Assembly: GCA_031288635.1 (NCBI GenBank)
Contig: JAITQZ010000044.1
Coordinates: 1-18,475, forward strand
DNA length: 18,475 nucleotides
Reading direction: 5' to 3'
Origin: Candidatus Peribacteria bacterium
Lineage (GTDB): Bacteria > Patescibacteria > JAEDAM01 > Absconditabacterales > Absconditicoccaceae
Shown here: positions 9,451 through 16,731 of the stretch, in pieces
Numbering within the stretch: position 1 is the first letter of the stretch
Layout: each line of letters opens with the position of its first letter
Notes under the pieces: model-generated
The model's input: only the letters and a program-made list of their open reading frames with translations
What the model was told of the DNA's origin: nothing
Databases searched by the model: none
Program-made: the position numbers and the translations under genes

Positions 9451-9561
9451 AAAGGGAGTATAAGTCAGCATTTTTCATCTCTTTCTGGTGCTCAATCTTG
9501 AGCTTTTACTACAGCGAGAGTGGGATATTTGGTGGACATGAACTTTTTATGTGCTCTGTAA
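9451..9561 (+). pseudogene. Repeat copy 2: decayed beta-propeller 3' end
   Basis: In code 25 it reads KGSISQHFSSLSGAQSGAF, then TTARVGYLVDMNFLCAL and a TAA at 9559-9561. It matches the C-terminus of the intact propeller protein at 8292-8395 with several substitutions. Arg of SQSRAF has become TGA-coded Gly. No start or remaining gene body is present. It is in the same frame as the preceding gene, separated by that gene's TAG, as if a fusion junction lies here. It marks the left side of the AT-rich island. Confidence 0.75.
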
Positions 9562-9668
9562 CCAAAAATGATGTAAATCAATTGTTTTCTGTAATATAGG
9601 TGGTATATAAGACATTTTGTGGTGAAGCATAAGTCTATAAAAATGTCGATTATCAAAACTTAAAAAAA

Positions 9669-9941
9669 TGTAAGTGTTCACTGTATAAATAGAAATGTCA
9701 ACATTTGAGATTAAGTAGTTTAGAAGCTAATTAGATAATAGATATTTTTATTTTTGATGTTTTAATTACTGATAGTAGATATGTTGTAAATACATAGGGT
9801 ATAACAAGATAGAACAGTTTTAAAGAGTTGTTTCTTTATTTTCATTGTAATATGTTTTTTTTGTAGTAATGAGTTATTGTATTTTTGCATATAAGCAACT
9901 TGTTAGTTATGAAGCCTTACTGAAATCAGTGAACACTTACA
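9669..9941. repeat. 15-bp perfect inverted repeats flanking 243 nt
   Basis: TGTAAGTGTTCACTG at 9669-9683 is the exact reverse complement of 9927-9941. Each arm also holds a near-palindrome (AGTG-TT-CACT). No transposase is inside. A MITE-like remnant or paired binding sites are both possible. Confidence 0.5.
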
Positions 9942-9951
9942 AAAAAATAAC

Positions 9952-9979
9952 TTGATTTTTCATAATAAACACATATGTT
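9952..9979 (+). promoter_or_regulatory. Weak candidate promoter of the AT-rich operon
   Basis: TTGATT (9952-9957), a 16-nt spacer and TATGTT (9974-9979). If used, the transcript would carry a leader of about 180 nt with the hairpins at 10012-10028 and 10052-10141 before the first start codon at 10165. Confidence 0.3.
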
Positions 9980-10011
9980 AGTTGTGCCAAATTAATATTT
10001 ACTAAACTTAC

Positions 10012-10150
10012 CTGACAAAACAAGTCAGAACGGTTGTTGTGTTCAAATGAGGACGATTAGTAACCATCGCTTCCTTATTATGGCGACAGTAACCGCGATA
10101 ATGGTGAATATTAGTTTGGCGACTCGGTGGTATCAGTCGTCTTTTTATTT
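10012..10150 (+). promoter_or_regulatory. Structured leader / attenuator-like region upstream of the operon
   Basis: A hairpin CTGAC/GTCAG spans 10012-10028. Then a long closing stem pairs 10052-10060 (GACGATTAG) with 10134-10141 (CAGTCGTC, one bulge), enclosing an inner arm ATCGC (10066-10070)/GCGAT (10095-10099), extended by ACC/GGT across a bulge. A T-run (CTTTTTATTT) follows the closing stem, as in a terminator or attenuator, 15 nt before the first gene. It may be a structured regulatory RNA. It also contains the 22-nt segment shared with 15988-16009, so part may be gene debris. Function is not shown. Confidence 0.4.
10055..10076. repeat. Left copy of 22-nt shared segment
   Basis: It contains GTAACCATCGCTTCCTT (10060-10076) identical to 15993-16009, preceded by GATT in both with one differing base between. 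A 17-nt identity in same orientation is unlikely by chance in a window this size. The pair brackets the operon like attachment-site or recombination scars. Confidence 0.6.
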
Positions 10151-10164
10151 ATTTTTATATACAT

Positions 10165-11550
10165 ATGAAATATATCCTTATTTGATTCTGACCATATGCT
10201 AGAAAAGTATATTATGAATTGATGATAAAATACAATATTGAAATTTCTTTGATTATAGACTTACAATCACAAGAACAAAGTATTTATAACTTCTTTTCAG
10301 AGAAAGGTTGTAAAATTCAAAATTTTTATTTTGTAGAGGATCAATATAGAGACTCTTTGGATTTAGATATACAAACACTTACATTCTTAAATACCTTTAT
10401 TAAGCAACATACTATAGATGGCATTATTATTTCAACAGAACCAAAAGCACATTATGCATATTTAGATCGAGCTGTTACTACGTGATTAAAAATAATTGTT
10501 GATAAACCAATATTAGCGTTAGCTAATTTAGGGAATGATGAAAAGGTAAATCATCAACTTTTACAGCAATATTATCATATATGAAGAAAAATAGAAAAGT
10601 ACCAAGCAGAGGTAATGGTATTTTGCCAAAGAAGAAAACATAAATGATTTTTATTTATCAAACAATATATTGAAGAAGTAATAGCTCAATATTGAATTCC
10701 TATAACATATATAGGCTATTATCATTCAGATGGAATGTGGAATATGCCCAATGAATTTGTTTATAGAGAAAATCATCCTTATAAATATTGATATGGAAAA
10801 CTTTTACATAGTGGATATCATTTTATAGATATTTGTGGGTATTTGACAAATCTTAATAATAACCATACCAAACAAATCAATATGTATGTATCAGAAATAA
10901 ATGCAAAAGATACCTTTGCTTATGCTAATCAATATACTTTTGAGAAAATCTTTCCCAATTGAACATTTCATACGAATTTAGATACATATATGAATAAAAT
11001 TGTGAATTTCGGCGAAGTAGACTGTTTTATTAACTTACAATTACTTAATCAAGTATGACTTGTAGAAACAACTTTACAATTAGATCTTTTACAAACAGGT
11101 TTTTCTAGAAGAGCATGGCAAGAATTGCCAATAGATACTTATAAAGGAAATGGAAGATTAAGACACGAGTATATCAATATAAATCTAGGGCACCTTGTAA
11201 ATATTAAAGTACATAGTTATAAGTCATTCGAAAAAACTAATAAAGCTGAATCTACTAATTTCAAATACCACTATGAAGTGGGAGCAAGTAATCATTTTGA
11301 AATACAAATTTTTCGTAATAATCAACTTATATGATGAAAATCTTTTGAAATAATTGATTTGTGAAAGGAAAGTGAAAATTTGATGGAAAATGCTAGAGAT
11401 AGTTTATTTAGAGATTTTGTTTTTTATTGAGATAATGCTTCATCATATTATGCCCATGAAATAAATATGCAACTCTTGAATAATATGTATTGATGTTTAT
11501 ATAATATTAGACATAATAAGATACCTTTTAGAAAAATAACTTTGAAATAA
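10165..11550 (+). CDS. Gfo/Idh/MocA-like NAD(P)-dependent oxidoreductase (operon gene 1)
   Basis: The 461-residue frame starts at ATG 10165 and ends at TAA 11548-11550. Fourteen of about 28 glycines are TGA. The N-terminal Rossmann fold shows IGFGPYA (G7-x-G9-x-x-A12), then DGIIISTEPKAHYAYLDRAV, followed by GLKIIVDKP (Asp113-Lys114-Pro115). This is the family's 'EKP' element with Asp for Glu, and its Lys is catalytic in relatives. The C-terminal part has GKLLHSGYHFIDI, matching the family's conserved G-x-H-x-x-D region. Members act on sugars, inositols or nucleotide-sugars. The substrate here is unknown. It is longer than the usual 330-390 residues. It heads the operon and its stop overlaps the next start (TAATG). 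Base composition is strongly AT-rich. Confidence 0.75.
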
Positions 11551-12512
11551 TGGAACACCATATTCAGCAAACTGTAGAAAAATATTTTGATAGTAAAATT
11601 TTGTCTATACAAGAAATAAAATGATGAATGCATACTATATACAAGATACATATTGAATGAAAAAATTATATATTAAAAATAAGAAATGCTACTCATCATT
11701 CTAATAGTAAATTAAAATCAAATCCTAATGATATTCTTTATGAATCAAATAACTTGGTTTTATTGAATGATTATATAAAAGAATACGTTCCAGAACATAT
11801 ATGTTTTTTGGAAAACATTAATTGATTGATAATGTCTTGTTTTGATAATAATGTTGTTAATGTGCTAGAAATGATGAAACAAGAGAAATTTATTCTTACA
11901 GATAGTGTCGTTATTTGAAAAAATATTGCTCATATTCATAAACAGCTTATGAAGTGTCTACAAACCGCTAGAGTAGATGATATTGAATATTCCAATCAAT
12001 ATTATAATCATAGATTTGATATTATAAAATCAAATACAGTAAATGAATTACTTCAGTATTTACAAAATCATAAATATCAAACTATATTATGAGACTTAAA
12101 TCCGGCTAATTTATTTATTGCTAATAATAAGCTTAAAATATGTGATTTTGAATGTGTACATTTATGAACTCCATTATTTGATCTATGATATTTAATCGCA
12201 CATTTTATTTTACATTACATAAAAATAAATGTAGAAGATTATATTTCTTTTATTTCTAATCTTATTTCACAGTATGCGTCCATAAATCCAATTTTAAATG
12301 ATGAAAATATTAATCGGTTGAAAAACATTACTTTATTAATGTTATTAAATAGGCTAACCAATACATTTATAAATTATGAAATAAATAATTTAAACCATAT
12401 CGAAAAAGAAAGGATAACTAAACTCATAATAAAACTTATTAATAACAATATCTTATCCTATAATGAGTATAAAAATATAGTTTTACAACTTCACAATATT
12501 GTGAATGAATAA
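11550..12512 (+). CDS. APH/choline-kinase-fold phosphotransferase (operon gene 2)
   Basis: The 320-residue frame starts at ATG 11550 (1-nt overlap with gene 1's stop) and ends at TAA 12510-12512. The N-lobe shows IKGGMHTIYKIHIEGKNYIL followed by KI, i.e. a Gly-rich loop and ATP-binding Lys. The catalytic loop is LGDLNPANL (residues 180-188) with Asp182 and Asn187. Next is CDFECVHLGTPLFDLGYLIA, holding the metal-binding Asp of the DFE motif. The first His of the usual H-x-D-x-x-x-x-N motif is Leu here. The family phosphorylates small hydroxyl compounds: aminoglycosides, choline, ethanolamine, methylthioribose, homoserine. Its place in a biosynthetic operon argues for a metabolic intermediate rather than a drug as substrate (inference). 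Confidence 0.75.
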
Positions 12513-13428
12513 TCTTGTTGATCTTTACAAGCAAATGGTCTATATAAGACTCTTTCAAAACAAATTGATTGATTTTGTTAACAAATGATTTATTAAGATA
12601 CCTATGCACCTATCAATAGGTCAAGAGGCTATTAGTGTCTGAATTAGTTCTTTATTGGAGAAAAAAGATCATATGTATTGAAATCATAGAAGTATTATTC
12701 ATTATTTAGCAAAATGAGGAAATCCAGAAAAATTATTGCTAGAATTGTTAGGAAGTAGTGGATGATGTTCTGGAGGGGTATGATGAGGAATGCATTTAAC
12801 TGACAAAGAATGCTGATTTATGGCGACATCTTCAATAGTATGATGAACAATTGGAGTAGCAGTAGGGGATGCTCTAATTCAGAAAATATCTAGAACCTCT
12901 AATATGGTAGTTGTATTATTTTGAGAATGAGCTTGTAATGAATGAATAACTTATGAGGCGGTTAATTTTAGTGTATTACATAAATTACCGATAGTATTTG
13001 CTTGCGAAAATAATGGATATGCAACACATAAAAAAATAAATACTCATTTGGGGAATAATAAAGTATACAAAATATTTAAATGATTTAATATAAACTGTTA
13101 CCAATGTAATTGAAATGATATAACATTAGTTGTTAATTTGATGAATAAAGTTAAATGATGGATTAGAACGGGGCATTGACCGATTTTTATAGAATTTATA
13201 ACTTACAGAATTAATGGACATGTAAGTGTTAAAAAAAACTTTGATTTGTTATGAAGAAATCGTAAAGAAGTTAATGACTGGAAAAAAAAGTGTCCTATTA
13301 AAAATTTAGAAAATTTATTTATAAATATGCAATATTCCAAAAAGGCAATAAATAATATAAAAAAAGAAATACAAGATAAGATTAATTATTTATTTGATTT
13401 TATTTATCAAAAAACTACCAAATGTTAA
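12505..13428 (+). CDS. Thiamine-diphosphate enzyme, E1-alpha-like subunit (operon gene 3)
   Basis: The 307-residue frame starts at ATG 12505, overlapping gene 2 by 8 nt, and ends at TAA 13426-13428. Eighteen of 31 glycines are TGA. It matches the alpha subunit of pyruvate/acetoin/branched-chain 2-oxoacid dehydrogenase E1: HLSIGQEAISVGISSLL, NHRSIIHYLAKGG, GGVGGGMH, GGTIGVAVG, and the ThDP/Mg motif GEGACNEG (G140, N145) leading into YEAVNFSVLHKLPIVFACEN. It is a little shorter than usual. It should form a heterotetramer with the product of the next gene. No E2 acyltransferase or E3 gene lies in the window, so classic 2-oxoacid dehydrogenase activity is doubtful. A transketolase- or acyloin-type transfer of a two-carbon unit is the alternative. 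Confidence 0.85.
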
Positions 13429-14387
13429 AAACAATAACTGCTACCAATTATTTATGAAAAGTAGTAAATAAAGAAATGAAGGAATATAGGGATCTATATG
13501 TTATAGGTCAATGAGTAACAGATCCTTTTTATACAGGAGATTTTTATTCGCAAATAAGCAAAGACAATAAAACAAGAGTAATAGATGCACCTATTTCAGA
13601 AAATTTAATTGGATCTATTGGAATTTGATGAGCAATTACAGGAGCAAAAATACTTGTTATATTTCCAAGAATGGACTTTTGTTTATATGCTATGAATTCT
13701 ATTGTTAATGAAGCCTGACAATATAAATTTTTACATAATGGAGAAGGTATAAACATTACTTATATTATGCTTATAGAAAATGAATGATGATTGTTATGAT
13801 CTAAACATTTACAAAATTTTCAATCTATTTTTATGCATTTCCCAACTCTTTCTATATATTATCCTAGTGATAGAAACACTTTTTATTTAACGATTAACTC
13901 CTGTCTCTCTAATAACGATATTGATATTTTGATTATAAATAAAAAAATTGATATATGATCTACTTTTTCTAATTATCAAACTAATTGAACCCTTAGAAAA
14001 CTAAAAAAGTGAAAAGATTTAACAATTATTACTTATTGAAAACATATACAAGACGTATTAAATATCCTAGATATACTTAAGGAAAAAGGTATAGAACCAG
14101 ATATTTTTGATATATTTTCTTTTAAGTGATATAACTTAGATATACTTATTCAATCTATTAATTATACAAAGAAATTGTTAATTATAGATTGAACTCGACA
14201 AACATGTAATTTATCAACAGACATTATCAAAAATCTTTATTTGAATTATACAATTCAAAATATTAAAATTGATATTTTAAATATACCCGAAACTTATGTT
14301 CCAGCAAATTATTATTTGGAAAAAGCATATTTTATCACAAAAGAGGATATATTTAATCGTATAATTAATTTATGCTATGACAATTAA
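13422..14387 (+). CDS. Thiamine-diphosphate enzyme, E1-beta-like subunit (operon gene 4)
   Basis: The 321-residue frame starts at ATG 13422, overlapping gene 3 by 7 nt, and ends at TAA 14385-14387. The pyrimidine-binding domain shows RVIDAPISENLIGSIGIGGA, with Glu60 as the cofactor-activating glutamate, then MDFCLYAMNSIVNEAGQYKF and the GSKHLQNFQSIFMHFPTLSI region (the family's q-H-s-q-s...PGL block). The C-terminal transketolase-like domain (KDLTIITYGKHIQDVLNIL, LLIIDGT) is present but divergent. Together with gene 3 it forms a complete split E1 enzyme. Its tail overlaps the next start by 11 nt, so translation of genes 1-5 is probably coupled. Confidence 0.82.
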
Positions 14388-15102
14388 AACTATTGTAATT
14401 AGTGGTGGTACTAAAGGGCTATGAAAAAGTATTGTATATGGATTTTTAAAAGAAGGACATAATGTCGCCACATTTTCAAGTAATGAAGATAATTATAAAA
14501 GTCTGAATACTGAATTGTGAAAAGATTTTGAAGATGAAAAGTTCTTAGTATGTAAATGTGATATTAAAAATGAGAGTGAAATGATACATTTTCAAAAAAC
14601 TGTTTTAGAAAAATTTGGAAATGTAGAAGTTTTAATAAATAATGCCTGAAAAGGATACTATGAATATTGTGAAAACGGTTGTATGGATAAATTTCAAGAA
14701 ATAATCCATATCAATATGATTGGAGTGGCTTATTTGACACAAATCGTACTTCCAATTATGAAGCAAAATGGAAGAGGACAAATTATAAATATTTCTTCTA
14801 TTTCTGGATTTTGGTCTCAAGAAAAAAATGCCTTTTATAGTGCAACAAAACATTGACTAATATGATATACTAAAGGGCTTAGGGAAGAAGTTAAAAAAAA
14901 TAACATTAAAGTTGCTACTATATGTCCTTGAATGATAGATACGGAATTCTTTACTATACAGGAGTTGAAAGAAATGGAACAAAGATTCTGAGTATCTAAA
15001 CTAAAAATGTTACATACAAATGATGTAGTTGTTTTAGTAAAAACGATTGTTTACCAATCAATTACTTCGGACATTCAAGATATCATTATTAAACCTTTTT
15101 AA
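14377..15102 (+). CDS. Short-chain dehydrogenase/reductase (operon gene 5)
   Basis: The 241-residue frame starts at ATG 14377 and ends at TAA 15100-15102. It has all classical SDR hallmarks once TGA is Gly: cofactor loop SGGTKGLGKS, LINNAGKG, INISSISG (catalytic Ser), YSATK (Tyr154, Lys158) and CPGMIDTEF. Under the standard code every one of three motif glycines (KGLG, NNAG, CPG) would be a stop. It is an NAD(P)-dependent oxidoreductase of a carbonyl or alcohol. In this operon it could reduce the ketone made by the ThDP enzyme (inference). Confidence 0.87.
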
Positions 15103-15121
15103 TTAGTATCTTACTACTACA

Positions 15122-15676
15122 ATGGATGAAAAATCATTAGAGACAACGTGCATAAATTTAGTTAGAGAACATATTGTGTGAACAAGAAAATCGAATAATC
15201 TCCCTAAATATATCCACTCCCTAAGAGTATATGAACTATTAAAAAATGAAAAGGCTGCATTTTCTACACAAATAGCAGGACTTCTTCACGATATTTTAGA
15301 AGATTCTTCTCTTTCTAAAAACGATTTATTACATATAGGAGTTCCTAAAGAAAGTATCCAGTTGATAGAAATCTTAACGCATAATCTTAAAGAAACATCT
15401 CCCTCTGCACAATGGGAATCAAAAATTAAGCAATTGATTAACGCACAAAATACAGAAGCCCGACTTATTGCAGTCGTAGATATGATTGACAATATGCAAG
15501 AACCTCTCTTTTTGGATGATGAACAAAAAATGAGATGGTATCTTTCTTCAAAAGTTGCTGTGATGTTGTACTATGCTGCTCTTTACATTAAAAATACTCA
15601 AATTTTTACTCTCTTTTTAAAAGAATATATCAATTTAGTTCAAAAAGTAAATAATTACACATTCATTACTGAATAA
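15122..15676 (+). CDS. HD-domain phosphohydrolase, alarmone-hydrolase-like (operon gene 6)
   Basis: The 184-residue frame starts at ATG 15122, 19 nt after gene 5, and ends at TAA 15674-15676. Only one TGA (HIVGTRK) is used. The HD metal ligands are visible: His32 (KYIHSL), His56-Asp57 (LLHDILEDSS, with the ED pair at 60-61) and Asp120 in VVDMIDNM. The combination H...HD..ED...D.x.xN is that of RelA/SpoT-type (p)ppGpp hydrolase domains and small alarmone hydrolases. No synthetase or TGS domain follows. Another nucleotide or nucleotide-sugar phosphohydrolase role is possible. Its lower UGA use than genes 1-5 leaves open whether it belongs to the island or to the host. Confidence 0.65.
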
Positions 15677-15733
15677 ATATATTAAGCCACATTTTTTATC
15701 CTCGTGTTTTTATATCATTCCATTTATATGATA
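15677..15733. other. Short non-coding stretch after the operon
   Basis: AT-rich DNA with no frame and no convincing terminator hairpin. It leads into repeat copy 3. Confidence 0.5.
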
Positions 15734-15812
15734 ATAAAAGAGAGTATAAATCAGCATTTCAATCTCTTTCTGGTGCTCAATCTCGATCCTTTACTATGGC
15801 GAGAGTGGGATA
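15734..15812 (+). pseudogene. Repeat copy 3: decayed beta-propeller 3' end
   Basis: It aligns to copy 1 (8292-8370) over about 78 nt with substitutions and a 1-nt deletion near 15761, which shifts the frame. The reading starts KESINQHF and then loses similarity. The match stops at GAGAGTGGGATA, earlier than copies 1 and 2. It marks the right side of the AT-rich operon. Confidence 0.75.
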
Positions 15813-16012
15813 ATATATTGCATCACAATAAAATTTATTCCTTGTGATTTTGCCCATTGTTTTGAATGTAGCAGTTTTTCTGGAATATCTTTCGTTATGG
15901 TAATGAAACCGATTTTAGAGTAATAGTTTTCCATTTCTCATCTTGTAGCTAAATATACTTCGCTTCTGCCTTTTCTCCTTTCTATGAGATTGGTAACCAT
16001 CGCTTCCTTTAT
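15794..16012 (-). pseudogene. GNAT acetyltransferase, C-terminal fragment
   Basis: On the minus strand the frame reads EAMVTNLIERRKGRSEVYL, then ATRGEMENYYSKIGFITI and on to QGINFIVMQY. This matches the second half of GNAT N-acetyltransferases (helix, then E-V-Y-L-A-T-R, then N-Y-Y-x-K-x-G-F). One Gly is TGA. It uses a TAG at 15796-15794 that lies inside repeat copy 3, so the original end is lost. The acetyl-CoA-binding part is missing because the frame runs into sortase sequence at about 16005. No start codon with family-like sequence exists. I take it as a remnant. Confidence 0.6.
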
Positions 16013-16297
16013 CTCAGAGCAGATGACGGTAAATATAAAACAGTCTTTCAATCCATTATCGGTCTGGCGGCGGGAGATAGGATACGAATATATCAAAAAG
16101 AACCAGAGAGTAACTATACCCAGTATATCTACACGGTAGAGAAGTCCTATGAAATCACTCCACGTAATATACAGATATTGGATGCGACGACGAAAAAGAT
16201 GCTGACTCTCATTACTTGTACTCCTCTTGGAGGAACTTCAGGCAGATGCGTAGTCAAAGCAAGATTTGAACAAAGAAAAGAACTCTCCGAAGGATAA
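15986..16297 (+). pseudogene. Sortase, C-terminal catalytic fragment
   Basis: The open frame lacks a start codon and ends at TAA 16295-16297. It reads EIGNHRFLYLRADDGKY, then TVFQSIIGLAAGDRIRIYQ, a Tyr-rich strand pair (YTQYIYTVEKSYEITP), then LTLITCTPLGGTSGRCVVKA. These are the sortase catalytic His (NHR), Cys (LITC) and Arg (GRC). The N-terminal membrane anchor and first strands, roughly 100 residues, are missing. In frame upstream there is a TAA at about 15953 and antisense GNAT sequence. It is therefore a truncated gene although all three catalytic residues survive. Sortases join cell-surface proteins, so an intact copy may exist elsewhere. Confidence 0.7.
15988..16009. repeat. Right copy of 22-nt shared segment
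   Basis: GATT, one differing base, then GTAACCATCGCTTCCTT (15993-16009), identical to the left copy at 10060-10076. It lies exactly where the GNAT remnant (minus strand) meets the sortase remnant (plus strand), consistent with a recombination joint. Confidence 0.6.
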
Positions 16298-16301
16298 TCA
16301 G

Positions 16302-16328
16302 TGATAGATGCTAGAAATACATCTATCA
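16302..16328. terminator. Hairpin between converging sortase fragment and MazG-like gene
   Basis: A perfect 9-bp stem TGATAGATG (16302-16310) / CATCTATCA (16320-16328) has a 9-nt loop, in the 36-nt gap between two converging stops. There is no strong T-run on either side, so termination is only likely by position. Confidence 0.4.
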
Positions 16329-16333
16329 GATAC

Positions 16334-16669
16334 TTACCGAGGGAGTACCAAAATTTCTTCTTCCTCTAAAACCCATCTCTGAGCAAAGCTTCAAAATTGA
16401 AGCTTTTTGCTTTCTTTGAGCGTTCTGATTTCTTCCTTTTTTATCCCGTAATAGTCCATTAAGTGTTCACACACCTCGTGAAGGTCGGCGAGTTTTTCCC
16501 TTTTATCTGCAATTTGCGTGGCATTGAGAAACCCTCTGACATCCTCGTAAAATTTTTGGAGTAATTTTGTTTGAAACTCCCTTTTAGAAGCCTGATGGTA
16601 CACACATTTTCTGCCATCGGCAGTAATGTGCTGAGGGATGTGGTCCCTGACGAGTTTGTCGTGTTTCAT
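16334..16669 (-). CDS. MazG-like nucleotide pyrophosphohydrolase
   Basis: The 111-residue frame starts at ATG 16669-16667 (MKHDKLVRDHIPQHI) and ends at TAA 16336-16334, reading through one TGA (LQFGSFAQ). The N-terminus K-L-V-R-D-x-I-P and the acidic helices YEDVRGFLNA and EKLADLHEVCEHLM are those of the small 'phosphoribosyl-ATP pyrophosphohydrolase-like' MazG proteins, which hydrolyse non-canonical NTPs. The end, KKLQFGSFAQRWVLEE, fits that family's G-G-F-x-x-x-x-x-L tail, which supports Gly for TGA. It follows serS by 62 nt on the same strand and is probably co-transcribed. Confidence 0.75.
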
Positions 16670-16731
16670 AGATAAATACGTAGGAAATAAAACGTATGTT
16701 TATACTATTACACTCCATACTACTCCGGTTT

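Larger units (their letters stand above)
9562..10011. other. Gene-free AT-rich stretch with an inverted repeat
   Basis: No credible reading frame exists on either strand with code 25. A perfect 15-bp inverted repeat (TGTAAGTGTTCACTG) lies at 9669-9683 and, reversed, at 9927-9941, enclosing 243 nt. A short palindrome AAATGT/ACATTT is at 9693-9706. The sequence could be a small non-coding mobile remnant. The end of the stretch may hold the promoter of the following operon. Confidence 0.6.

Noticed and set aside
9669..9941. CRISPR-like array
   Set aside because: There are only two arms, inverted rather than direct, with no regular spacers and no cas genes.
10055..10140. Coding fragment of sortase or GNAT on the left flank
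   Set aside because: Only short scattered matches (NHRFL, DNGEY, or antisense HYRGY, KEAMVTN) in different frames. Not enough to call a gene. Kept as a repeat and a finding.
10030..10141. tRNA or tRNA-like gene (GTTCAAAT resembles a T-loop)
   Set aside because: The flanking bases do not form a T-stem, and no acceptor, D or anticodon arms of proper size can be drawn.
10165..15676. Operon as part of a pyruvate dehydrogenase complex
   Set aside because: No lipoyl-acyltransferase or dihydrolipoamide dehydrogenase is present, and the partners are sugar-type oxidoreductase, SDR and kinase.
9562..16300. Integrative element with its own integrase or transposase
   Set aside because: No integrase, transposase or relaxase frame is found in code 25 on either strand between the brackets.
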